Part shown: positions 7,898-15,089 of the stretch, piece by piece
Layout: the number at the start of each line of letters is the position of its first letter
Numbering within the stretch: the stretch's first letter is position 1
Origin: an uncultured Eubacterium sp.
GTDB lineage: Bacteria; Bacillota; Clostridia; Lachnospirales; Lachnospiraceae
DNA: 64,000 nt
Reading direction: 5' to 3'
Assembly: GCA_910586225.1 (NCBI GenBank)
Contig: CAJUIL010000008.1
Span: 1-64,000, forward strand
Notes under the pieces: model-generated
Seen by the model: the letters and a program-made list of their open reading frames with translations, nothing else
What the model was told of the DNA's origin: nothing
Databases searched by the model: none
Position numbers and translations under genes: made by a program

Positions 7898-8919
7898 TAG
7901 TTATTGATCAGTTTGCTGTTCTCATCATTCCAGCTGTACAGCTTTCTAACTTCCTTGCCAACTTCTTCGGAACAATGCTCTGCTGCTTTCTTGCGCATCA
8001 TCTTGAAGTGTACCTGGCGTCCCGCAGAAGACATATCCAGCAAAAATTCCTTTGCAAAAGAGCCGTCCTGGATATCTGCCAGGATCTTCTTCATTGTTTT
8101 CTTGGTTTCTTCAGTAATGATCTTCGGACCGGTTATATAATCGCCGTATTCTGCCGTATTGGAGATGGAATAGCGCATTCCTTCAAAACCAGACTGATAG
8201 ATCAAATCTACAATTAACTTCATTTCATGGATACATTCAAAGTAAGCGTTTCTCGGATCATAGCCTGCTTCGCACAAAGTCTCAAAGCCTGCCTGCATCA
8301 GTGCGCATACGCCGCCGCAAAGAACCGCCTGCTCGCCGAACAGGTCTGTCTCTGTCTCTACTCTAAAGGTCGTCTCTAAAACGCCTGCTCTTGCGCCGCC
8401 GATTCCAAGTGCATAAGCAAGTGCCAGATCAAGTGCTTTGCCTGTTGCATCCTGCTCTACCGCTACAAGACAAGGAACACCCTTGCCCTCCTGATATTCA
8501 GAACGAACCGTATGTCCTGGTCCCTTTGGAGCGATCATGGTAACGTCTACATCCTTTGGCGGTACGATCGTGCCGTAGTTGATATTAAAGCCATGCGCAA
8601 ACATCAGCATATTTCCAGCTTCCAGATTCGGCTCAATATCATTTTTGTACATATCCGCCTGTTTTTCATCATTGATCAGGATCATAATAATATCCGCAAG
8701 CTTAGCTGCTTCTGCGGTATTGTATACCTTAAGTCCCTGAGACTCTGCCTTTTCCTTTGATTTGCTGCCCTCATATAAGCCGATGATGACATTGCAGCCG
8801 GAATCTTTAAGATTCAGTGCGTGCGCGTGTCCCTGGCTGCCGTAGCCGATGATCGCGATCGTCTTGCCTTCTAATAAAGAAAGATTACAGTCTTCCTGAT
8901 AATAAATTTTGTTTGCCAT
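7897..8919 (-). CDS. ilvC: Ketol-acid reductoisomerase (class I)
   Basis: Converts acetolactate or acetohydroxybutyrate to the dihydroxy acids of valine, leucine and isoleucine synthesis, using NAD(P)H and Mg2+. The Rossmann motif GYGSQGHAHALNL is near residue 25. The metal-binding acidic residues of the knotted domain are present in ETETDLFGEQ and further downstream. At 340 residues it is the short class I form. It lies 17 bases downstream of ilvN, in one operon. Confidence 0.97.
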   Translation of the reverse strand: MANKIYYQEDCNLSLLEGKTIAIIGYGSQGHAHALNLKDSGCNVIIGLYEGSKSKEKAESQGLKVYNTAEAAKLADIIMILINDEKQADMYKNDIEPNLEAGNMLMFAHGFNINYGTIVPPKDVDVTMIAPKGPGHTVRSEYQEGKGVPCLVAVEQDATGKALDLALAYALGIGGARAGVLETTFRVETETDLFGEQAVLCGGVCALMQAGFETLCEAGYDPRNAYFECIHEMKLIVDLIYQSGFEGMRYSISNTAEYGDYITGPKIITEETKKTMKKILADIQDGSFAKEFLLDMSSAGRQVHFKMMRKKAAEHCSEEVGKEVRKLYSWNDENSKLINN

Positions 8920-8936
8920 TTTTAAAGCCTCCTAAA

Positions 8937-9437
8937 TTATTCAAAATATGTAACATCGGAAGAACCTCTGGTTAAGCCAGTTATTCCGGTTCTAGCCAGT
9001 TCAAGGATTTCGAAGCCAGACACCAGGTCTAAAAAAGCACTCAGCTTGTCCTGATTTCCAGTCAGTTCAATGACCATCGAATCCCGCGTGACATCCACGA
9101 CTTTCCCACGGAAAATCCCAATCACGCTTAAAATCTCCTGCCGGCTGGATTCCTGCACACGGAGCTTTACTAAGATCAGCTCTCTTGTAACGGAGCTTCC
9201 TGCTTCCAGCTTTTTGATGTCCAAAACATCTTCCAGCTTGGCAAGCTGATTTTCAATCTGCTCCAGAATCAGCTTGTCCCCGCTGGAAACGATCGTAATC
9301 CTCGTATATCTCGGATCGGCAGTCACTCCGGCGGAAATGCTGTCTATATTGTAGCCGCGCCGGCTGAACAGACCGGAAACGTGGCTTAAGACGCTGGACG
9401 TATTTTCTACGATTAATGATAACGCTTGTTTTCTCAT
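8937..9437 (-). CDS. ilvN: Acetolactate synthase regulatory (small) subunit
   Basis: ACT-domain subunit that confers valine feedback inhibition on the catalytic IlvB subunit. Residues 1-80 form the ACT domain (LSLIVENTSSVLSHVSGLF), followed by the IlvN C-terminal domain. The start MRKQAL is preferred because AGGATGG lies eight bases before it; an ATG four codons upstream overlaps that site. No ilvB is visible in this window, so the catalytic subunit must be encoded elsewhere. Confidence 0.93.
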   Translation of the reverse strand: MRKQALSLIVENTSSVLSHVSGLFSRRGYNIDSISAGVTADPRYTRITIVSSGDKLILEQIENQLAKLEDVLDIKKLEAGSSVTRELILVKLRVQESSRQEILSVIGIFRGKVVDVTRDSMVIELTGNQDKLSAFLDLVSGFEILELARTGITGLTRGSSDVTYFE

Positions 9438-9480
9438 TGCGGAAACCATCCTTTTTGAATCGATTATTCACACAGGTTTT

Positions 9481-9508
9481 ATTCTAGCACATTCATCTGG
9501 AATGTCAA
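9481..9508 (-). promoter_or_regulatory. ilvNC promoter
   Basis: TTGACA (9503-9508), 16 bases, TAGAAT (9481-9486) on the minus strand, 44 bases before the ilvN start. The leader is too short for a T-box or leader-peptide attenuator. Confidence 0.7.
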
Positions 9509-9583
9509 CAAATTTTAAGGATTTCATTTAGATTGCCTCTGTAACGGCTCTGCAGCTGTCACCTGGATACAACTTTCTACTAT

Positions 9584-9612
9584 TTGACAAATACAAGATA
9601 CTGGCTTAAAAT
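9584..9612 (+). promoter_or_regulatory. Promoter for the 9702 gene
   Basis: TTGACA (9584-9589), 17 bases, TAAAAT (9607-9612), about 90 bases before the start codon. Confidence 0.7.
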
Positions 9613-9701
9613 ATTATCCTCGTTGCTCTCTTGATTACTTGAACCATTGCTTTAACCAAAAGTACATTGCAAAAAACTAACATTGCGAAAGGAGCAATCC
9701 C

Positions 9702-10088
9702 ATGATAAACGGCGCAATTCTATCAAAATCGCCAGACAAAACCCACTACACCTACCTGAACAAAATTTTTCAAGCCATGAACAGCTTCCAGACCTCCTAT
9801 AACTGGCTGATCACAGACTGTGTCGCCTACCCAAAAAACACCGCCTGCGCGGATTGTATTGCGCAGGCGGTTGACTATGAAGGCTTTTGGAAAGAAGATC
9901 TATCCATTCAGCATCCGCTTGCAGCTGTGGAGCTTGCAGCCTATGACAGCAGCGCCGTACTTTTGCTCAGCAGGGAAAGCACACCCATACAATCCTTCCG
10001 GCAGGCATTCACGCACAGCAGGGATTTAAAGGAATATAATACTGCTGTGATTCAGACTTGCCGTGAGACGTCAATCCATCCCGCATAG
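9702..10088 (+). CDS. Hypothetical protein, possibly DUF2691-like
   Basis: A 128-residue soluble protein with a clear AAAGGAG ribosome binding site and a consensus promoter, so it is probably expressed. The pattern YNWLI...VAYP...VELAAYDSS...LLLSRES resembles DUF2691 of Bacillus by memory, but this was not tested. No membrane segment or catalytic motif is evident. Its 3' end overlaps the convergent deacylase gene by 37 bases, which would produce overlapping antisense transcripts. Confidence 0.6.
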   Translation: MINGAILSKSPDKTHYTYLNKIFQAMNSFQTSYNWLITDCVAYPKNTACADCIAQAVDYEGFWKEDLSIQHPLAAVELAAYDSSAVLLLSRESTPIQSFRQAFTHSRDLKEYNTAVIQTCRETSIHPA

Positions 10089-10519
10089 CCAGAGTGCCGC
10101 TCCAGCTCCGGGATCGTAAGCTCAATGGCGCTGTTTGCGCTGCCGCAGGCAGGAAAAACAGTTTCAAACCGCCGCAGCGACTCATCCAAATATACGGTTA
10201 CGCCCTCTTTTACCGCAAACGGGCAAACGCCGCCTACCTGATGTCCAATCATCTCCTCAGCCTCCTGCGGGGAAAGCATTTTTGCTTTTGTCGCAAACTG
10301 CGCCTTATATTTCGGATTGTCAATCCTTACATCCCCTGCCGCTACGATCAAGACTGCCTTTCCATCCACCTGAAAGGAAAGCGTTTTTGCAATTCTCTGC
10401 GGCTCACAGTGCAGCGCCTGCGCAGCAAGCTCCACGGTTGCGCTGGAAGTATCAAATTCCTGTATCCGGTCCTCCATACCATGGCTCTTGAAATATTCCT
10501 TCACTCGTTCGATCGCCAT
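10052..10519 (-). CDS. YbaK/EbsC-family aminoacyl-tRNA deacylase
   Basis: Trans-editing enzyme of the YbaK/ProXp family, whose members hydrolyse mischarged tRNA(Pro) such as Cys-tRNA(Pro). Typical blocks are AKTLSFQVDGKAVLIVAAGD with its conserved Lys, the GGVCPFAV loop and a C-terminal NSAIELT strand. 155 residues matches the EbsC-like subgroup. Monocistronic, convergent with the hypothetical gene upstream. Exact tRNA substrate cannot be decided from sequence. Confidence 0.88.
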   Translation of the reverse strand: MAIERVKEYFKSHGMEDRIQEFDTSSATVELAAQALHCEPQRIAKTLSFQVDGKAVLIVAAGDVRIDNPKYKAQFATKAKMLSPQEAEEMIGHQVGGVCPFAVKEGVTVYLDESLRRFETVFPACGSANSAIELTIPELERHSGYAGWIDVSRQV

Positions 10520-10682
10520 ACTTTAAGTATATCCTTTCTTATACATGATCTTAATCCTTAACCTGAACCATAACTTCATTCATGCATTCGATCACAGTTC
10601 AAATCATAATTCAAATCATAACTTAAATTTCATCTTTCATCTTTTCCTGCATTTTCTCTTGGATCTTGTCTGAAAGAAAAGC

Positions 10683-10924
10683 TTATGCATTGATCATTTT
10701 TTGCCTAGCCTGCGCAGCTGTCAGCAGCATCCGTACATCTTCTTCCAGCTCGATGCGCCTTACTTCAATAGCAAACGATAAGTCCTGTTTTGCATTTTTT
10801 CCAGCAGGAGCATTTTCAAGATATCATCCGCAAGCTTGTAATCCTGCCCTTTTTTCGTCTTTTCAATATGCACAAAAATTTTCCCAACGATAGCATCTTC
10901 TTCAGAATAAAAATCAGGCTGCAT
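10683..10924 (-). pseudogene. Frameshifted small gene behind the ABC permease
   Basis: The minus strand reads MQPDFYSEEDAIVGKIF onward for 54 codons and then stops. A one-base shift in the A-run of LLLEK(N/M) continues coherently as QDLSFAIEVRRIELEEDV to a stop at 10683. The joined product would be about 80 residues. No convincing ribosome binding site precedes it, 22 bases after the permease stop. I do not recognise the family. Homopolymer sequencing error and real decay are both possible. Confidence 0.4.
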
Positions 10925-10946
10925 ATAAGTAGTTCCAACTAATGTT

Positions 10947-11708
10947 TTACAACTGCTTTCGGTTAAATAAAGCAGTCCCCGCGGCCATACACAAGCATAT
11001 CATAACTACCGCAACTGCGATACTGCCATAATAATCCTTTGGATGTGCTGTGCCCTGAAGCAAAGACATCCCATCCATCAGCTTTACCGGAAGATACTTC
11101 CCGATGCTCGGAAATATATGGAACAGATATCCTCCGGCCACAACGCCTCCGACGCCTAAAAGCACCTGTGAGCTGCTTTGCGCTGCGGCTGAGAAAAACA
11201 CGAAAAGGGCAATGAGCCATACCCCAAACAGCCAGGTCAATGCCACAGCCAGCAGCAGCTCATTTGCAATACTGTTATCCCAAAAATACGCATTATATGC
11301 ATATGTGATCCCAAAGCAGAGCAGGTAAAGCACCGTCCAGGCACCAAAAACGAGCAGCGCTTTCGCAAACAGGACGCTCTGTCTGGATAGTCCCTTTGTC
11401 ACTACGGGGATCAGCGTCCCTTTTTGGTATTCGTTCGTAAAATTCCCGCTGTTTATCAGTATAAAAATAACCAGTCCCGCTGGAATGTTTTTATAAAACT
11501 GCACCCAAGAGGTCATAGCGTCTATTTTCACAGACGCAGCTACCAATCCTGCATCCGCCAGAGATTCAGAAAGTGTTTCCATCAGCCAAGGCGTCAGCTT
11601 TGCAAACGCCGGATTCATAATGCCAAATAACGTAAAGACAAGCAGTAAAACAAGCAGACGTCCGCTCCGGCATAATTCCATCCATTCTTTTTTCAAAAAT
11701 GCCCTCAT
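10947..11708 (-). CDS. ABC-2 type transporter permease (YxlG-like)
   Basis: A 253-residue membrane protein with about six hydrophobic segments (near residues 18-36, 80-90, 113-137, 150-173, 183-198 and 226-246). A large extracytoplasmic loop follows the first segment, as in ABC-2/NatB-type permeases. Its start overlaps the ATPase stop by four bases (ATGA). With the ATPase and PLDc_N protein it forms an exporter or antimicrobial-resistance module. Substrate unknown. Confidence 0.85.
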   Translation of the reverse strand: MRAFLKKEWMELCRSGRLLVLLLVFTLFGIMNPAFAKLTPWLMETLSESLADAGLVAASVKIDAMTSWVQFYKNIPAGLVIFILINSGNFTNEYQKGTLIPVVTKGLSRQSVLFAKALLVFGAWTVLYLLCFGITYAYNAYFWDNSIANELLLAVALTWLFGVWLIALFVFFSAAAQSSSQVLLGVGGVVAGGYLFHIFPSIGKYLPVKLMDGMSLLQGTAHPKDYYGSIAVAVVMICLCMAAGTALFNRKQL

Positions 11709-12604
11709 TTGCCAACCACCTCCAAAAACAAATCCTCCAGCGAAGCTTCCTGCCGGTCAATGCGGAGAAATGGCAGCCTCTTATCTGCAAGGAAGCGCAG
11801 AATATCCGGCAAAAAAGCGTAATCCTCCAGCAGCAGGCGGTTGTCTCCAGCCGCCCGCAGACAGGAAAAAGAGGTTAAAAGCATTTGCACATCCTTCGGC
11901 CGCTCCAGTTCCAGTTCCGTCGCAGCTTTCTTTTTGAGCGAGCGCACTTGCGCCAGTGTTCCCTGAAGGACAATCCTTCCGTCATGTAAAAACGCAAGCT
12001 TATCGCAAATATGCTCGACATCAGAAAGAATATGCGTCGAAAAAAGCACGGTCGTCTGCTCCTTTACATTTACCAAAATATCCAGTAATTGCCTGCGCCC
12101 TGCCGGATCCAACGCAGATGTAGGCTCATCGCAGATAAAAAGCCTAGGGCGGCTAAGCAGGGCTTGCGCAATGCCAAGCCGCTGCTTCATGCCACGGGAA
12201 AAGCCCTTGATACGGCCGTGCTCCTTTTCCAGACCGACCATGCAAAGCAGCTCCTCGCTGCGTGCCCTTCGCTCCTTTACCGGTATTCCAGTAATTTCAC
12301 CGCAAAACAGCAGATACTCATAGGGCGTCATATAAGAATAAAATTCTGGGACATCCGGCAGGTATCCGATCATCTGGTTGGTCCTTGTATTGCCGTAGCA
12401 TACCGGCATCCCATCCACAAGTATTTCCCCGGAATCACTAGCCAAAAGCCCAAGGACCAGCTTCATCGCAGTCGTTTTTCCTGCTCCATTTTTACCGACA
12501 AATCCGAATACGGTATGCTCTGGTACGGAAAAGCTGACGTCACGAAGTACCTGCTTTTGGCCAAAACGCTTTGCAATATGAGAAAAAATAAGCATATCAT
12601 CCAT
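11705..12604 (-). CDS. ABC transporter ATP-binding protein (YxlF/BcrA-like)
   Basis: Energises the adjoining ABC-2 permease. Walker A GKNGAGKT, signature GFSRGMKQRLGIAQALL, Walker B LFICDEPTSALD and the H-loop STHILSD are all intact. The C-terminal extension after about residue 220 is typical of BcrA/NatA-type subunits. The start MDDMLIFSH at 12604 has AGAGGA seven bases upstream, within the end of the preceding gene; the longer open frame is not used. Confidence 0.93.
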   Translation of the reverse strand: MDDMLIFSHIAKRFGQKQVLRDVSFSVPEHTVFGFVGKNGAGKTTAMKLVLGLLASDSGEILVDGMPVCYGNTRTNQMIGYLPDVPEFYSYMTPYEYLLFCGEITGIPVKERRARSEELLCMVGLEKEHGRIKGFSRGMKQRLGIAQALLSRPRLFICDEPTSALDPAGRRQLLDILVNVKEQTTVLFSTHILSDVEHICDKLAFLHDGRIVLQGTLAQVRSLKKKAATELELERPKDVQMLLTSFSCLRAAGDNRLLLEDYAFLPDILRFLADKRLPFLRIDRQEASLEDLFLEVVGK

Positions 12605-12605
12605 A

Positions 12606-12809
12606 CTAAGCATCCTCTTTTCCAAGCAGAAAATACAAGATCGGGCCGACAAACTGCATCCCGACCAGCACAACGGCAATCCACAATCCACGGCTCCCCC
12701 GCTTGTAATTTTTATGCGTCATGATGTGATAGATCGTATAACCAAGCAACGCAAACTGAACCACAGCAAACGGGATCAAAAACGGCAGCATTTCAGAAAT
12801 ATCAGGCAT
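12606..12809 (-). CDS. PLDc_N-domain small membrane protein (YxlE-like)
   Basis: A 67-residue protein with two membrane segments (about residues 7-29 and 43-62) and the PLDNc pattern of conserved Trp/Pro/Gly (GLWIAVVLVGMQFVGPILYF). Such proteins accompany ABC exporters, for example YxlE in the B. subtilis sigY operon. Its start overlaps the end of the XRE regulator gene by eight bases and its stop is one base before the ATPase start, so the four genes are tightly coupled. Confidence 0.85.
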   Translation of the reverse strand: MPDISEMLPFLIPFAVVQFALLGYTIYHIMTHKNYKRGSRGLWIAVVLVGMQFVGPILYFLLGKEDA

Positions 12810-13932
12810 TTTCCTCGCCTCCTTGTGTCAGTCGGCTGACAAGCCTTTGAAATTCCGGCTGTTTTTGAATACTTGCAAACGCAGGATGCGCCAAGGGATC
12901 CCGCAAATGCTGATGGATAAAGCTTTTATCTCTAGGCAGCATATTGCCAAGGGGCAGGCGGTCGATCCATTCGTCCAGCAAATGAAAGTAATCGTCCCCA
13001 TGCAATCCGCAAAACTCCGACTTTAAAATCCGGTTCACACACCGCTCAAAGCGGGCGAGCGCTGCAAGTGCTTCCTCTGCTCTTGCATAAGTCGCATAAA
13101 AAACCGCACATTGGAAATGAAACTGGGCGACGGTATTCGGTTGGAGCGTTTCCAGCTGATACAGCTCCAGCAGACCAGTCACACGCCGGATCGTTTCCTC
13201 ACAGTGCCCTGCTTCTTCCATATGCAGGGAAAGCTCCAATACCGCGTCGTTCGTCAGCTCCAGCAGGTCCAAATACTGCTTTGCCTGCGCAAAGCTTTTC
13301 GCCTTTTTGGTATCCCCGGCTGACTGGTAAGCCTGTATCAAAAGGGCCGCGCTCTGCGCCGCAAGGCGGGAAGGGTCTGCAGACGGCTCCAGAGCATCGA
13401 TTGCTTCCAATGCTTTTCCAAGCTGAAGCTGCAGTCCAGCCTTTAGTACCAGCGCATCGCCGCAAAGCCCTACATCATTGCTGTTTTCCATGATACGGTC
13501 GCACCAAGCAGACGCCTCCTGCAGCATTGCCCTGCGCTGCTGTTCTGTTTTTGCCAGCATATAATGATTGCAGTACAAGATGCTAAGCTGCAGCAGCAGT
13601 GGATAACACGCGTAATACTTATGGGCAAGCGCCCGCGCATTTTCCAGTGCGTCGTCAAATGCGAGCGTGGCAAAATCCTTAGACAGCTCCGCGTATTTGC
13701 GCCGGATCTGCTCACTGGAAAGCTGGGAATCGTACCCGATCAATTCGTCCACTGTCACGTCAAAAAAGGACGCAAGCTGCGGTAACAACAGCAGATCAGG
13801 CGTATGCATCCCTTTTTCCCACTTGGAGACCGATGCCTTCGTCACTCCAATAAAATCGGCCAGCTCCTCTTGGGTCAGGTGCTTTTCGTGCCGCAGCCGG
13901 ATCAGGTTATCCGGCAAATTCAATTTGTTCAT
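12802..13932 (-). CDS. XRE-family regulator with TPR-like helical C-terminal domain
   Basis: A 376-residue protein. The HTH_3 domain covers residues 1-65 (LTQEELADFIGVTKASVSKWEKG). After that come alanine-rich helical repeats of TPR type. This layout is common in peptide- or stress-sensing regulators, and its position as first gene of an ABC/PLDc_N operon suggests local control. The start MNKLNLPD is preceded by AAGGAG; the frame is open further up into the promoter, which rules out the longer version. Ligand unknown. Confidence 0.85.
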   Translation of the reverse strand: MNKLNLPDNLIRLRHEKHLTQEELADFIGVTKASVSKWEKGMHTPDLLLLPQLASFFDVTVDELIGYDSQLSSEQIRRKYAELSKDFATLAFDDALENARALAHKYYACYPLLLQLSILYCNHYMLAKTEQQRRAMLQEASAWCDRIMENSNDVGLCGDALVLKAGLQLQLGKALEAIDALEPSADPSRLAAQSAALLIQAYQSAGDTKKAKSFAQAKQYLDLLELTNDAVLELSLHMEEAGHCEETIRRVTGLLELYQLETLQPNTVAQFHFQCAVFYATYARAEEALAALARFERCVNRILKSEFCGLHGDDYFHLLDEWIDRLPLGNMLPRDKSFIHQHLRDPLAHPAFASIQKQPEFQRLVSRLTQGGEENA

Positions 13933-13962
13933 AAGCGTATTCTCCTTACCTTCGTTTCCACG

Positions 13963-13991
13963 ATTATAACAGGAGGATCCCGCTTCTTCAA
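13963..13991 (-). promoter_or_regulatory. Promoter of the XRE-PLDc_N-ABC operon
   Basis: TTGAAG (13986-13991), 17 bases, TATAAT (13963-13968) on the minus strand, 30 bases before the regulator start. Confidence 0.7.
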
Positions 13992-14049
13992 TCGACTGTT
14001 CCGATACTTTAAGCAATAAAGTTTCCCGTCTGGAAACTCTGGTACAGCA

Positions 14050-15075
14050 TCATATGATCAGCATCGCATCCCCAAAGCTGAAAAACCGATACTTCTCCTG
14101 CACCGCCTGGGCATATGCGGCAAGTACCTGCTCCCTGCCTGCCAAGGCGCTGACCAGCATGATCAGCGTCGACTCTGGCAGATGGAAGTTCGTGACCAAA
14201 GCGTCGATACACCGGAAATGATATCCAGGATAAATAAATATTTGTGTCCATCCGCTTGCTGCTTTGACAGATCCCGACGCATCGGCTATGGATTCAAGCG
14301 TCCTTGTACTCGTCGTGCCTACGGCAATTACCCGGTGTCCCTCTGCCTTTGCGCGGTTGATTTTATCTGCCTGCTCTTTTGTAAGCTCGTAAAATTCGGA
14401 ATGCATCTGGTGGTCTGCTACCTGCTGTGCCTTCACCGGACGGAACGTCCCAAGCCCTACGTGCAGAGTAACCTGTGCGATCTCCACGCCCTTTTGCTGT
14501 ATCTGCTCTAAAAGCTGCGGTGTAAAATGCAGCCCAGCGGTCGGCGCGGCGGCAGAGCCTTCCTGCTTTGCATAAACGGTCTGGTAACGCTGTTTGTCCT
14601 CCAGCTGATGCGTAATATAAGGCGGCAGCGGCATTTCACCAAGCTGATCCAGAATTTGCTCGAAAATCCCGTCATAGGAAAACTGGATCACACGGTTGCC
14701 CTCTGCTACGATGTCTACAATCTCGCCAGTCAAAAGCCCGTCCCCAAACTGCAGCTTTGTACCAATCTTCGCTTTCCTGCCCGGCTTTACAAGCGTTTCC
14801 CATCGGTCGCCCGAAAGTCGCTTTAACAGCAGCAGCTCTATCACAGCTCCGGTTTCCGCCTTTTTGCCGAACAGCCTTGCAGGAAGCACTTTCGTATTGT
14901 TTATGACCAGACAGTCACCCGGCTGCAGATACTCTGTAAGATCCCGGAAGATCCGGTGGCTGATGGAGCCGTCTGCCTTATTCAGCACCATCAGCCTTGA
15001 GCCGGAACGATCCACCAGCGGGTCTTGCGCGATCAGCTCCTTTGGAAGCTCATAATAAAAATCTTTTACATCCAT
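14050..15075 (-). CDS. queA: tRNA preQ1(34) S-adenosylmethionine ribosyltransferase-isomerase
   Basis: Transfers the ribosyl group of SAM to 7-aminomethyl-7-deazaguanine in tRNA, forming epoxyqueuosine. Family blocks include FYYELPKELIAQDPL at the start, RLFGKK, and LHVGLGTFRPV with TSTRTLES in the second half. 341 residues is full length. It lies 14 bases behind pheT and probably shares its transcript. Confidence 0.96.
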   Translation of the reverse strand: MDVKDFYYELPKELIAQDPLVDRSGSRLMVLNKADGSISHRIFRDLTEYLQPGDCLVINNTKVLPARLFGKKAETGAVIELLLLKRLSGDRWETLVKPGRKAKIGTKLQFGDGLLTGEIVDIVAEGNRVIQFSYDGIFEQILDQLGEMPLPPYITHQLEDKQRYQTVYAKQEGSAAAPTAGLHFTPQLLEQIQQKGVEIAQVTLHVGLGTFRPVKAQQVADHQMHSEFYELTKEQADKINRAKAEGHRVIAVGTTSTRTLESIADASGSVKAASGWTQIFIYPGYHFRCIDALVTNFHLPESTLIMLVSALAGREQVLAAYAQAVQEKYRFFSFGDAMLII

Positions 15076-15089
15076 AATATTCCCCGCTC

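Noticed and set aside
8937..9701. Leader-peptide attenuator or T-box before ilvN
   Set aside because: The predicted leader is only about 40 bases and contains no T-box motif, codon run or terminator.
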